DNA of 64,000 nucleotides from Thamnaconus septentrionalis (Eukaryota; Chordata; Actinopteri; Tetraodontiformes; Monacanthidae), in NCBI GenBank assembly GCA_009823395.1, contig CM020505.1, positions 3,453,129 to 3,517,128 of the forward strand, given 5' to 3'. Each line of letters starts with the position of its first letter. Positions within the stretch are counted from its first letter, which is position 1. Position numbers and translations under genes: made by a program. Positions 10,673 to 22,250 of the stretch are shown piece after piece. The notes under the pieces were generated by a model. It made no database searches. It was not told where the DNA came from and worked only from the letters and a program-made list of their open reading frames with translations.

Positions 10673-10812
10673 ACGGTGGGGTGGAAAAGTGTTTGCCCAC
10701 TTCCTGATTTCTTTCTCTCATTTAAGTTTGTCACACTGAAATGTTTTAGATCGTCAAAAAAATGTAAATATTAGCCTAGGACAACACAAGTAAACACGAA
10801 ATAACAACACGG
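10673..10812 (+). mobile_element. End fragment of a Tc1/mariner-like repeat
   Basis: Begins TACGGTGGGGTGGAAAAGTG, followed by TTTGCCCACTTCCTGATTTC and a GTTTGTCACACTGAAATGTT segment. I recall this as the start of a vertebrate dispersed repeat of Tc1/mariner type, normally inserted at TA. The flanks contain TA, but no right end was found. The boundary near 10812 is approximate. Confidence 0.4.
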
Positions 10813-11014
10813 AATAACAAGTATCAAAAACTCACTTTACTCAAAACAATGACATAAAAGAACCAGTTATTCATTCATTGTTAGTTTAAGCTTGAGGAAG
10901 CCTTTGTGTGCAAACATACTCAATCTGAGCACAGTGAAATTATTTTTCAAGGTTTTTTCAAGTGTAGAAAGTGCATCAATGTCGTGGTGGGGAAAAAGTG
11001 AAAAATGTTTCATT

Positions 11015-11092
11015 CGCAGACAGACAGACAGACAGACAGACAGATAGATACATAGACAGATAGATAGATAGATACATAGACAGATAGATAGA
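11015..11092. repeat. Compound GACA/GATA tetranucleotide array
   Basis: About six CAGA units (from about 11019), then mixed GATA, CATA and CAGA units to about 11092. Read in reverse, it produces a spurious frame of repeated YLSIYLSM-type sequence. Confidence 0.93.
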
Positions 11093-12734
11093 TTCTCTTG
11101 GCGCCAGCTTAGGTGCTTGCTCGCCAGCTCTGGTGCGTACAGGAGGTTGGGGTGCTGGTGGCGGTGTGATCTGAAAACGGGGAGGCAATCACAAACACTT
11201 AGACCTGCAAATGGCCTTGATGTCCTGTGCTAAGCAGCCTGTGTTGACTGATGAGCCTGTTAACCCTGGCTGAAACAATTCAAGCACTGGGGATTAGACA
11301 GCGGCGCTGGTTCGGGCTGTTCCCGGCCCATTTTGCATAGGAATTGTGCATATTTAATCTAAGGTGTGCCGAGGTGCAAAGACAAGCCCCCCTCGTCTCC
11401 CTTTCTCATTATGGATGTGTAATAGCACCCCGAGGCTGGGAGGGGTGGAGGGTGGAGGTGGGGGGCTTAATTCAGCAGCCCCAGCCCCGGTCTTAATCTT
11501 ACCCCTCAGCCTCAGCCCCCACCCTTGGCCAGCCGCCTTCCCTCCACTCAAACAGTCCCAGTCGTCTGCTGAAAGCAGTGTCTCCCCTCGCCTCGCCGGT
11601 CCGCACCTACGCTGTGCATTAGTTTAAGCCAAGCAAGTCTGGACCAAAGTCCTTGTCACTCTTCCAGTGGGTATTTGAAGCCAGTGTTCAGCCTCGCTGT
11701 GCAGGGGCTCAAGAATCAGCTCCGTTCAAAAGAATAAAAAAGAATGTCCCTCTGGCGATAATCACCTGGTTTGGAATAAGTAGTGAAGATAAGATAAAAC
11801 CTTTATTCATGTGTCTAATCTACAGGACACAATACAAATATCAGGGTGCAGGTGAATTACAGAAATAACTCAAAACCCCCGATACCAATCCCCTCGCCCT
11901 TGGCATTGAGGAGAACCCAAAAAGAGAGTTGTGAATGAATACTTTAAAGCCACCAAAGCGATTTTGGACCAATTGGGACCACAAAACCTACGAAAGACAG
12001 TCTTTACTAAGTGATGTAACCAGATAAATAAATAAATAAGTAAAATACCAGATACACTGACACACAATTTATCTGTATCATCAAGATCATTAAAACTGAC
12101 GACTCCTGAGCCAAAGTCAACACAGGGGTCACAGTGTAAAAGAACATGGGTAAGGCATATGGCATTTGTGTGACACTGTAAACTAACCTAAACCCCTTTG
12201 TGATGTCTCGTTAATAAGCGGCCAGTAAAGCAATAAAGTTCATTTTTAAAGCAACTTTCTCAAAAGTTTGCTTTTACTTTGCTTTTAGGAAATGTGTGTG
12301 TGTGTGTGTGTGTGTGTGAGATTCTCCTTATGGGGTAAAACACAGGTGAGCGCTCAATCTCAACTCACAGCTGATATTAAATTAGAGACTAATGGAGTAT
12401 TTGTCAAACTCACCATCTGATATGTTTGACTGGTGCTACCCAGTTCTGTTTGTCCATGTGTCCCCGTTTGAGAGTCCAAATCTGTGCATCAGTATGTTAT
12501 AATCTATTTAGTTTTCCACAGTCTCACAGTATTTGGGCTCCATCAACGCCTCACTAGTTTGCTTCTTGTTCATGAGCGGCCTTTGGTTACCTTCTGCTGG
12601 CGTTGCTTCTGCTTCCGGCCCTGATTAATGAGGCCGAGTGTCATTGACGAGAAGTTCTCTGAAGCATCTATTTATCTCATTCCATCTATCAGTCCATCTC
12701 CTCTCACCCCTCTTATCCAGTATCCAGCCAGCGC
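11093..12734. other. Gene-free stretch with possible LINE debris
   Basis: Around 11790-11865, GATAAGATAAAACCTTTATT followed by AATACAAATATCAGGG resembles the reverse orientation of fish LINE 3' tails; this is recalled and weak. A TG array lies at 12293-12318. No exon was recognised. Confidence 0.3.

Positions 12735-12790
<56 letters not shown>
12735..12790. repeat. (CT)n microsatellite
   Basis: Nearly perfect CT run of about 55 bp, with more pyrimidine to about 12812 and a CTGCAG that mimics a splice acceptor. No open frame with a donor follows, so no exon is called. Confidence 0.93.
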
Positions 12791-12793
<3 letters not shown>

Positions 12794-13226
12794 CTCTCCC
12801 CCTCTCTCTCTGCAGGACAGAACAATTAATGCGCCTCCCTGTTTACTCTCCTCTCCTCTCTCGCCCTTATCTTCCCTCTCGCCCTCCTCCTCCTCCTCCT
12901 CTTCCTCTTCCTCATATTCCTCCGCCGGTTGATGTCAGGGTTTCTTTTTTTTCCTCATGAATCTCTCATGCGTCGAGAACGGGGAGCCCCGCGTGGCGTT
13001 TCCTCTGTGCCCACGTGCACGCTTTCAAGGTGGGGGTGTTGGTGGGCGTGCGGGGGGGGGGCCCCATGCAGCGCGTGTAATTTTCTTGTTTGCGCGTCGT
13101 CTTCCAAACATCTTCGGCCACTGCCGAGCGGAGGGGGAGATATTTTGAGAGACGAAGAGGTTGAACGAGACCAAGAACAAAAAAAAAAAAGAAAAAAATA
13201 GAGTGAGAGAAAAGGAAAAGGGAGGA

Positions 13227-13262
13227 CGGAAGGAAGGAAGGAAGGAAGGAAGGAAGGAAGGG
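13227..13262. repeat. (GGAA)n tetranucleotide array
   Basis: About eight GGAA units preceded by purine-rich sequence. GGAA arrays can bind ETS-family factors; that is family knowledge and nothing here shows use. Confidence 0.92.
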
Positions 13263-15232
13263 GGATGGAGGGGATGATAACAAAAGCAGCTCCGATTTCA
13301 CAGACGCATATTTCATCAATCATTTGAATAAGTCGTGGTGATTATGCATGGCGGTGGCGGGCCGGCGAGGAGGGGAGGTGTTTCTGATTACCATACACCA
13401 TAAAGGCTGCTTTCTTATCTCACACACGCTGATTAGTTTCTGACTACAGATAGCCTCTCACACTTTGCTCTTATTCCAGCACACACACACACACACACAC
13501 ACACAGGAGCGCGCACACACAAGCGCGGACATGCCGTACACATGCGTTTGCGCACCGACGCACAAAAACAGGCTGGTACACACAACAGCACTCGTGAACT
13601 TGTCGGAAAATGGAGCGATAAAGAAAGTTCACGCAGAGCCGACTGGGTTTTAGTCATGAAACACGAAATAATATGATACAAGGGTGTTTTTTGTTCTTGT
13701 TGAAATCGTGAGCATTTCCTCAATTCTAGCCTGAACTCCAAGGCTGATTTTTTTTTAGGAGTTGTTTTCTGATTAGAAGGTTTCAAAGCACTGGTATCAT
13801 CAAGTCAGATGTTCCTGGATGCTCCAAAGATCTCGGCCTAAATGCTGAGGAGAGCAAGTCTTTTCATTGGCTGCTGTAAATGTTTGAAATAATTGTGTAC
13901 TAATAGTGCGCGTGGTGGAATTGAAGCTTTTAAATGCTGGTTTTAAAGCTTTCAATTTGAAACACTTGGCTACATGTGAGGTTGTTCTGCCCTGGCATGT
14001 TTGTTTTGCTCCAGCACTTCAGCCAAGTTTGATGAGGTTGGTTTTACACCTAAGTAATATGGATTTGATGTATTTTTTTAAAAATTTATTCCATGTACAT
14101 AAATTATGCCAATTGACCACACATGTTGCTCAGCATCGGTATGTCAAATATTCATACACTGCTGAATGCAGATGACACATCAAATCCACCGAACAATATT
14201 TGGGAAAACTGAATTAAGTTCATTCTGTCTTTTCTTACAATTATCTCATTGGCTCTTTTATCTCAGGCATAGATTTCAAGATTTGTATTTGGCTCCTTTG
14301 GGATTCATTTCTCCTACTCGTGCGAGAGAAAGTGAGGAAGGCTGCAGGAGGACGAGGAGGCCACAGCAAAACGAGCTGCGTACGAAAGGCCTCGCTTTTG
14401 TGTCTCAACCGGGGGGAATTAGAAATGATTCCTCTCTCTCTCATGCCTCCCCCCGCTCCCTCTCTCCCTCTCTCCCTCTCTCCTCTCCCTCTCTCCCTCG
14501 CTCTCGCTTGCTTTGATATGTAATGTAAACTCATTTGGTAACCAGGCTGGAGCTGCGTTGGCGCTGTCTGAGTGCCTGCATGTGAGAAGTGCGCCTGGGA
14601 CGCATTAGGGCCTCCTGACAGGGGCCTGGGTGAAATAAGTGAAATTAATGGAGCTCCTTTCATGTCGGACAAGGCCGCGGCACCCCTTTCACGCCGCGTA
14701 CAGTCACAGAAAAGTCAATACTTTTTTATTACTCCTCGCTTGCCCTACATTCCCCGCTACAAGTGCTCTGCTCGCTAATTGGTTTCGGTTTGTGGGGAAA
14801 AAAGAGGGGGAGAGGAACGGCAAAGAAGGAGAGGGAGAGGACTCCATCCCAAAGAACACCGAGGCAAATAAATCAATCTCATATTTTTTTTTTTTTTTCC
14901 TTTCTCCCCCCGCTGTCTTTCCTCATTGAGTAGCATGGTGGCAGAAAGAGGGAGATATGAGAGGCAGAAATGGAGGAGAGAGGGTAAGTGGTTGGTTAGA
15001 GCGTGCCTGCTCCCCGGGGAGCATATTGATATCTGGGAGCTTGTTAATGGAGACGAGTGGTTAAAGTGGTGCGGGGGCCCTGGCCAGGTCACCCCTGGGG
15101 GGTTTTTAACCAGCAACCTCACCTCCGCCGGCTGCTTGTGCTCCAAGGCTCGGAGGCACACTGGAGCATCCGAGCAAAAATACAATTTCAGGCTTTGATA
15201 GATTTGCGGAAAAATGACGCTCGTTTCAAAGA
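13263..15232. other. Gene-free stretch
   Basis: Holds a CA array at 13480-13505 and a pyrimidine-rich tract at about 14434-14510. A pyrimidine tract at 14886-14925 ends in TAG and is followed about 50 bp later by GGTAAG. That last pair was considered as a mini-exon and rejected as too weak. Confidence 0.35.
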
Positions 15233-15267
<35 letters not shown>

Positions 15268-15286
15268 TGTGTGTGTGTGTGAGTGT
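15233..15286. repeat. Compound (TG)(GA)(TG) microsatellite
   Basis: A TG run, about ten GA units, then a second TG run. The alternation joins a potential Z-DNA tract to a homopurine tract. Confidence 0.93.
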
Positions 15287-15954
15287 AAACGCTCAACAAT
15301 GAAGTCTTCAGGTGTATGACAGCCTGTTTAATCGTTGTAGGCCAGTGCTGCTGCTTTTTCTAAGCATGAGTAAAATGTCATATTGGCACCAAGCGTCCCA
15401 TCATGAAACACCTTATCTACCAAGTGCCTTATTACACTCTTTATCTTCATCTTTATCTTTATTCATCTTTGTTTTTCTGTCTGAGCTCCAGTTCAGTATT
15501 CAAAAGCCTTTTAAGATCACCAGAAAGGAGAATATTTAGCCCTCTGTTTACAGCCTTCTGTTTGAAACAGGAGGTTTAGGGATTAGGGAGCTGAAGGGGG
15601 TTAGTTTCTTGCTAACCTGTGGCAACCTTCCACATGTTTGGAAGGAGACAAAAATAAGGCAGTGGAAGGTGGAGCGAAGCCCTGGTTGGGGAGCGTTGCT
15701 CCTCACCGGAGAGAAGTTCCTGTGCCCTTTGTGACATCACAGGTTTTTGGGTTTTTCCGCAAGCACAAGCACACACTTTCTCTGGACAGTGACATCCAGA
15801 GTAATGGGTTGAATTTTCTATTTTCCTCTGGACTTCAGTTACAGGCTGTTACAATCAATTACAGTTTGAATACAAAGGCAAAGTGATTTTTTTTTTTTTT
15901 TTTTAAATTTACAAATTTTGAGGGCCTTTTCTCTGCCGATATCTACAGTTATAC
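15287..15954. other. Gene-free stretch
   Basis: Unique sequence with an 18-base T run at about 15887-15904. No exon or known repeat was recognised. Confidence 0.35.
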
Positions 15955-15988
<34 letters not shown>

Positions 15989-15998
15989 CGTGCGTGTA
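15955..15998. repeat. (TG)n array grading into (CG)n
   Basis: About 13 TG units run directly into five CG units and GTGCGTGTACG. The strictly alternating pyrimidine-purine tract of over 40 bases with a CG core is a strong theoretical candidate for Z-DNA. Confidence 0.93.
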
Positions 15999-16137
15999 CG
16001 TCTTGTCTGCCAGTGTGCCGTTCACTGTTGTGTTAAGCTCAAGTGGCAGTGGGGTTAGCCTCTTTCAGAAACAGCACAGCCACAAATTGATGTGACACTT
16101 TGAACCCCCTCACTTCCTCCTCCCTGCCAGCCCAACA

Positions 16138-16481
16138 CACGCGCACACAAACACACACACACACACACACACACTCACGCACAAACGCACCACCAACAAT
16201 CCGGCCTCTAGTCAAAAGGAGCTTCCACCAGTCTCGTTTTCTCTCCGTGTCCCAGCTTTCACAGCTCCGCACTGCAGGGTTCAGGGGTAGGTTCGGGGGG
16301 TGAGAGTGGGGGGTAGGTTCGGGTCGAGGGGTTACATCATGTGTGCGTGTGTGTGTGTGTGCGAGTGTGCATATGTGTGTGAAGGAGCTGTCACAGAGAG
16401 CTGGCATCATCGTCCACTTTGCCATCTCTTCCTCAGCTTGACAAGTGCCTGCTCCCTACCCATTGGCTAGCGCGCGCACGC

Positions 16482-16533
<52 letters not shown>

Positions 16534-16720
16534 CAATCTTTCACTCACATGTTGTGATCACACTGATCCCAAATGTGCACGCGCAGCGCATGACGACTGT
16601 CTTCCCAAACGTGCAGGCAACAACAGGCAGATCAAACCGAGCTGCGTTCACCTCACTTTCTTCTGCACTGCTAGTTAAATTTTGCAACAAACCCTGTGAG
16701 TGGCGGTCGCTGCACGGTTT

Positions 16721-16760
<40 letters not shown>
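16138..16760. repeat. Four dinucleotide arrays of alternating orientation
   Basis: CA at about 16138-16177, TG at about 16339-16380, CA at about 16471-16530 and TG at about 16723-16760, the last ending in GCGCGC. Each neighbouring pair can anneal as an inverted repeat. The intervening DNA is unique. Confidence 0.9.
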
Positions 16761-17665
16761 CCCGGCGACAGTGTGAGCTGAGATCTTCTCGGCAGCGGCT
16801 GGCGTCACGCAGCAGAGGGGTTCGTTCTGTTTGTTACAAGGACAGGCTTGTCCCCGCCCCCGGGCGTCGGCATTATGATGATTGTCATGGCGATGGAGTG
16901 TGAGTGACAGGCGGGATCACACGCGCTAGCCGGGGAGCAGGAAGCCCGAACCGCCCCAGTCTCTGACATTAGTTTGTCCTTCATCAAAACTTTGCGCTTG
17001 GCTCGTAACTCCTCACTCCCCACACCGCAAAAAAAAAAAAAAAAAGAAAGAAAAATCTCCGCGGCTCTCTTCTCTCTCTCCGTCTCTTTCGTGTCTCGGA
17101 TCTCTCTCTCTTTTTCCCTTTTTTTTACGTCTTCTTTTTTTCTTCCCCTCGCTCATTTACATTTCATTTAATACCCAATATATCAGCTCCTCCCTTTCTC
17201 ATCACGTTCAACATTTTATTTTTATTTTTTTTCCCTCACTTCCTTATTCCGGTGCCAAGCATAATTTACGTTTGCGTGTGTTTGTGCGTCGTGCTGCTTG
17301 CTAAATCCAAAGCCAAACCTCCGGAGGGGCGACTAGATTGGACAGTCGTACACCGAGGTTAGCGGACCCGGCTGGGGGCGTGTGCAGGACTTTTTTATTT
17401 GTCATCCGTGTTCGTTCATTCATCTTCAAAGAGTGTTTTTTGTTGCCGTGTTGTTCTAATCTCACGGTGGTTGTGTTGCATCTTTTGTGCTGGGGATTTT
17501 TTTTTGTGCATCGCAGCAGAAAAGGAGGTCAGGGTTTTGCACGGCGACTCGGGCATTCATCATTAGCCCGCCGCCGCCGCCGCCGCTGCCGGTAATGTTG
17601 CCCGTTATAACCGTGATTAAGAGCCTCGCTTAGTTCCAGCAGCCGGCGGAGACGCACAAAGACAC
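16761..17665 (+). promoter_or_regulatory. CpG-rich block, possible promoter and 5' leader
   Basis: CpG dinucleotides are dense at 16761-16950 (CCCGCCCCCGGGCGTCGGC and neighbours), 17320-17365 and 17520-17665, which includes a (CCG)n run at about 17568-17586. Between them lie T-rich and pyrimidine-rich segments (17050-17260) like long untranslated leaders. An acceptor-like TGCATCGCAG precedes 17517. Composition fits a CpG-island promoter on either strand. There is no clear TATA box, and no coding exon can be tied to it except the uncertain one at 18675. Confidence 0.3.
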
Positions 17666-17741
17666 GCGCGTGTGTGTTTCCAGCTCCGGCAAGCTGCAGT
17701 GTGACGGAAAGCTCTCTCTTTTACACCCACTTCTGCCGCGC

Positions 17742-17911
17742 GTGTGTGTGTGTGTGTGTGTGTGCTGCATTAGGGCAGCACTGTACATGCTCTAACTGTG
17801 AGGACGCCTTGGGGCCTGATGAGAAACCTGTCACAGTCACTCATGAAAAGAGCAATTCACTAACACATGCGCGCGCATGCACACATACACGCGCACGCAC
17901 ACACACACACA
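17742..17911. repeat. TG array and mixed CA/CG arrays
   Basis: A TG run at 17742-17765 is followed about 100 bp later by alternating CA/CG sequence (about 17867-17911), again in opposite orientation. Confidence 0.85.
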
Positions 17912-18114
17912 TGCGGCGGGAGGGTCTTGGTGGGTATATTTTGGAATCGTGTTGATGGATGCTCGCGTTCACCTCTCCGTATGGACGGCAGGAAATCGCA
18001 GCTGGCTCTTCTTTGGCTGTTTTTATTGATTGGAGAACAATGTGAAGTGTTATGAAATTGTTTTAAAAAGCTATTGCATATACAGTAAATGTCCTCGCAA
18101 GTCAAAATTTTAAT

Positions 18115-18474
18115 AGCTACGTTTCCATTTACAGTTTTTTGCCAAATAAAAGTAATATTTCTAAAATTTTGACACGGCGCAATTGCGGTTTGCAGGTGTT
18201 TCCATTGAACGGTGTCAAGCGCATTTTCACTTGAAGGGAACTGGTCACGTGACCCCGTACGTCACGTCTGGTGACACGTAATTGCGAAAAAGTGTTTCCG
18301 TGACGCTTTTGCGATATACCTCTACATCAACACGTCTGAAAAACCACCTCATAAGAGCGTCAGAACCTTTTAGCCATATTTGAGAGGTTTTTTCAAGCTT
18401 AGGTGTTTCCATGACCAGTCCATAATTGTGATATTTAGGTTTGGCGGAATTCCAGGGGTAATGGAAACACAGCC
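18115..18474 (+). mobile_element. 360-bp TIR element with GTTTCCATT ends
   Basis: The left end is AGCTACGTTTCCATTTACA. The right end is GGGTAATGGAAACACAGCC, whose reverse complement starts GGCTGTGTTTCCATTACC. Internal copies of GTTTCC recur (18199, 18293, 18403). No coding frame, and no unambiguous target duplication. The structure is that of a MITE-like non-autonomous DNA transposon; the superfamily is not assigned. Confidence 0.6.
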
Positions 18475-18674
18475 AGTGATGTTTAGTACACATGCAGATG
18501 CAAATGCAAGAGGTACGGTTTCTCCAGACATCTTCAACTGTTTGTGCTAATTTTGCAAATCAAACCAAGTGAGAGACGTTGCATCTTTCTCTTTGTCTTT
18601 CTGCTCTTCTCTCTACCTCCGCCTTTAAAAAGTTTTCCTCCATCTCCCTTCTCTCTACGTCTCCTCCCCTACAG

Positions 18675-18779
18675 CCGCCCACCGCCGCAGCGCTCAGCAC
18701 CTGCAGAATGGCTGTTCGGCGTCTGCTCTCCGAGGTTGGAAGCCCCATGAAACGGACCAAAGCCTGCGTGGAAAAGTAG
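18675..18779 (+). CDS. Possible terminal exon, unconfirmed
   Basis: A pyrimidine-rich tract (about 18583-18670) ends in CTACAG (18669-18674). One frame is then open for 34 codons to TAG (18777-18779), with an internal ATG at 18708. The peptide after that ATG begins MAVRRLLSEVGSPMKR. An AATAAA lies near 19053. The splice signal is good, but the exon is short, no upstream partner is identified and no family is recognised. Chance occurrence in pyrimidine-rich DNA is a real alternative. Confidence 0.22.
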   Translation, partial: PPTAAALSTCRMAVRRLLSEVGSPMKRTKACVEK

Positions 18780-19304
18780 AAGGTTGAAGGAACGTTGCCT
18801 GATGCGCGTCGTGGACTTTATTTTGTTCCCAGCAGCTTCTCCAGTGTCTCTTGCCAAAATGTGTCCGGTGCATTGAACAGGCGAAGAGTCACTGCACGCG
18901 AAGAACATTTGTGCGGGTTTGAATGTGTTTGTTGAAGCAATGGTATGCTGTATATTTGCAAGTGTAGAGCGTTGATTATAGAAAACTGTAGCAGCTAAAA
19001 TCGATTTTTAGATTGAACAGATTTACATAAATCCACCAGATTTTATAGAAAAAATAAAATCACAACAATAAACATGATCTTACCATCTTAATATGGATCT
19101 AAGTATCTAAATATGGATGCCTGGATAACATTTAGGAAATCCTCTGTCAAGTCACTTTTTACAAATAACTTCCTTATTCTAATTATGAATATTTGGTCTG
19201 GAATTGAAGACGCACCAGGCGCTGAGGGCGGGCCTTCTGGGACTGGGCCCGCCCACACACCTTCTGTGTTCTCCTCCATACCTGATCCTCCACCCCCCAC
19301 CACC

Positions 19305-19309
<5 letters not shown>
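18780..19309. other. Gene-free, AT-rich stretch
   Basis: AT-rich unique DNA with an AATAAA near 19053 and repeated ATATGGAT motifs around 19091-19115. Nothing else was recognised. Confidence 0.35.

Positions 19310-19346
<37 letters not shown>
19310..19346. repeat. (CA)n microsatellite
   Basis: Perfect CA run of about 36 bp. Confidence 0.93.
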
Positions 19347-19347
<1 letters not shown>

Positions 19348-19563
19348 CCCAGACCTCCCACTCCAGATGATTTTACATGATAGATTATCAAGTTCTCTGT
19401 TCATTAAAGTAATGGCTAATAATTTAGCACATTTAAATTCTTCAATTTTATCAAGATATTTTTATTTTAAAGTGGTAACGTGCTGTTAACCGCTTTCTTG
19501 GTGCAGTATGTTTTGTTGGTGGTGTTTCCTGCCATTCTACTGCCGTAGAAGGGCCGTGTCTAT

Positions 19564-19583
19564 GACATTATAATTATAATGTC
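19564..19583. repeat. Perfect 20-bp palindrome with a partial third arm
   Basis: GACATTATAATTATAATGTC is its own reverse complement. Four bases later GACATTATAG (19588-19597) repeats the left arm, so alternative pairings are possible. Confidence 0.8.
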
Positions 19584-19597
19584 TATTGACATTATAG

Positions 19598-20114
19598 TTT
19601 GGTTTGAGCCGGCTTTGTGCATGGTCTTTTAAATCTTTGTGAGGATTTTTCATGAACTTCCATTCATCTATTGCATCTCTAACCCAAAGATTTAATAAAA
19701 AATTGGAAACCAGAAAAAAAATGTCCTCACTCTGCTGCTGGCTAAAAACGCAGTCAGGTCCTCACAATACCTCACCGCTGATCTGCATCTGCTACCAAGA
19801 CTGAACCTCATGCCCTAGATGAAGAGACATAAATCAAGTTGTCCGTGTAAGTATGAAGTAAATTCAAATTTTTCCCCCTACTTTTCCAAACTTGAAACTT
19901 GTCCTGTCTGCACCTCATCGTTACCGTTTGATGTGATAGACATTCATCAGTCACTCTGAGTGCCGTATGGATGGATGGATGGATGGACTTTTTGACGCAC
20001 GTCAAACCTACTTGTATACCCCCCCCCACCCCCTCCTCAGTCTGGCCGCCTGGTTCCCTCCGTGTTACCGACGTTCTCCCCCAGGCCTGTGCTGCAAGGC
20101 GTGGAAGAGGAGCG

Positions 20115-20117
<3 letters not shown>
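19598..20117. other. Gene-free stretch
   Basis: Unique sequence with a short GGAT run at 19970-19986 and a C run near 20020. No exon was recognised. Confidence 0.35.
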
Positions 20118-20160
<43 letters not shown>

Positions 20161-20165
20161 GAGAG
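20118..20165. repeat. (GA)n microsatellite
   Basis: About 20 GA units followed by GAAGAGAGAG. A homopurine tract. Confidence 0.93.
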
Positions 20166-20376
20166 AGCGTTTAGTAATGGCTTCTTAATGGGCTTGTCGA
20201 CAGCCACATTAGGGCGCGCAGGCAGCGGGCGAGGCAGGGCAGCGATATGCCAAGCCAGATGCCATGCCAGCTGTGGCGCACGGCTCCGCTCGCACACACA
20301 CACACTTTCTCTCTCCCTCTCTTTTGTAATCACATTTCTCATGCGGATGGACGTCGCGGGTGCAGAGGAGAGAGAG

Positions 20377-20411
20377 CGCAGACAGACGGACGGACGGACG
20401 GACGGACGGAC
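20377..20411. repeat. (GACG)n tetranucleotide array
   Basis: CAGACAGACGG followed by about six GACG units. The unit contains a CpG, unusual for fish tetranucleotide arrays and prone to CpG loss if methylated. Confidence 0.9.
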
Positions 20412-21660
20412 ACTCGCTGCCTTCCTCTCTGTTGCTGCCTGCTTCTGCTGCACTCAGTACACTGGTGCACTCAGCACTGCACAGTCAGTAAACCGGCTCT
20501 TATTCATTTTTTAATCATAATTTCATTTTATTCATTCGGTTTAAACAAAACAAACACAAACACGAGCTGTCCCAACTCCTGAATGAAAGGCAGCAGAAAG
20601 AAGAATATTCTTAGATTTTCTGCCCCTTTACCCAAAAGAAATACATTTACAAAGGACTTAAATGAAAAAATATGCATCTATGCTGTTGTAATGCAGTTTG
20701 CCCCCTTCCAAAAAAAAAAAAGTGATAATATGTGCTTTATTTCTGAGACTGCGCACTTAAAGAACTAAGAAACAGTCATGCAGTTTCTAGAGAAAAGCCG
20801 TTGAAGGCAGACAAAAGTCTCGGTAGCCACGCGTTCATTTTCCCTCCGAGCGTGCGCTCGCGTCCTCGGCTCTCCCTCCCCTCGCCAAAGACACACTTAT
20901 ATAAACAGTTGGCCTCGTCTGAAAAACGCAGCTTCCCCCAGGGCCATCCGTGAATCACAATTTATGAGCACTTTTAATGTTTCTGACATGCAATAAATAA
21001 ATGTTGTACACCTCGGGGTTCGCCAGGGGTTTTTTGGTGAGCTCATGAGCAGTCTGCTTCCCCAGATCTGCTCCAAAATATCACCAAACCCAAATTAAAC
21101 ATACAGCGCGGTAGGCTGCAGCAGAGAGCAGCGGGAGTTCTGTTGTCATTGCAAGTGATTTTTAGATTTTTCTCTTAAATACAGATTTTGTGCATCAGTA
21201 CATGCTCTTTAACCATCACCCGAATTTGACAATTATTCAAGGTAAATGTATGCTGCCCTATGTAATTCCTGTCAAAGGTTGCTTTTAACCTTATACAGAA
21301 CGTGTAGTAATGATTCAGGTTTCTGTAGCTACGAAAAGTTCTCACTGTTCAAAGGAAACATGTCATCATGGAAAATAAAAAAGGGAGGTTGATGGGAAAA
21401 CGACCGAATGAATGAACAAGAAAAAGCTGCAGAAAACATCTCGGTAATAAATATGTTATAGACATATTTGAATAATGGGAAGTTTAGGAAGCGTCAGTGG
21501 GAGGAGGAGGAGGATTGAATAGAAGGATGGTTGAATCAATGAATGAATGTTAATGTCTGAAAGTGTAACAAGGGACTGGAATGTCATTGCCAAAGGTCTT
21601 TCAGGTCTCCAGTAGGGGGAGCCCTGTGTCAGTTAGTGTCAAAGAGCTTGCATCAGTGAC

Positions 21661-21662
<2 letters not shown>
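20412..21662. other. Gene-free stretch
   Basis: Holds A-rich runs (20710-20721), a CpG-bearing patch at 20826-20885 followed by TATATAAA (about 20898), and unique AT-rich sequence. The TATA-like motif has no supporting exon downstream and is not called as a promoter. Confidence 0.3.

Positions 21663-21732
<70 letters not shown>
21663..21732. repeat. (TG)n microsatellite, about 35 units
   Basis: Uninterrupted TG run of about 70 bp. Confidence 0.96.
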
Positions 21733-21735
<3 letters not shown>

Positions 21736-22250
21736 AGAATACTCAGAAGGTGATTCTTTGTTTCCTCATCTGATCCGATCTCGTTGCTACTAAAACAAAT
21801 TTCCCAGCGTCAGCGATGATCAAGTGTGATGAGGGATCAAAGAGAGTGTAAGGTGAGTGTGCGCTTGCCCGCGTGTGCGTTTTCGTGCCGCGGCGCATGT
21901 AAAGATCGGCGTGTGTGCGCACGGCTCTGTGCCTGTTTTGTGTGTGTGCATTCATATTGGCAGCTGATAGCGTTTCAGGTGTGGAGACCTGTTTTCAGGC
22001 GGGTGGCCCTCTTCCCCGCTCATCGACAGCTGCCAATTGTCACCCCGGTGACTGACAGTTGAGTATTGACGGATGGGACCTGCTGACGAGGAGGACAAAA
22101 CTAAAAAAAGGAGCAACCCCAGCTGTGGAGGTCAGGCAGGGGAGACGGCAGAGGCAAAGATTGCCTCTGAGCCGGGTCTTTGTTGGGGACAGAATGTGGA
22201 AGAATGTCCAGAGTTTCCAGCCTGGATCACCAGCAGATTACCTTCGTCAC

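Noticed and set aside
11019..11092. GACA/GATA array as a CRISPR-like repeat array
   Set aside because: Units are 4 bp with no spacers; it is a simple tetranucleotide microsatellite. No CRISPR array exists in the window.
14934..14984. Mini-exon between a long pyrimidine tract ending TAG and a GGTAAG site
   Set aside because: Only about 50 bp, no linked exons, and surrounding DNA is purine-rich low complexity.
20890..20910. TATATAAA motif after a CpG patch as a promoter
   Set aside because: No exon or start-site evidence downstream; isolated TATA-like motifs are common in AT-rich DNA.
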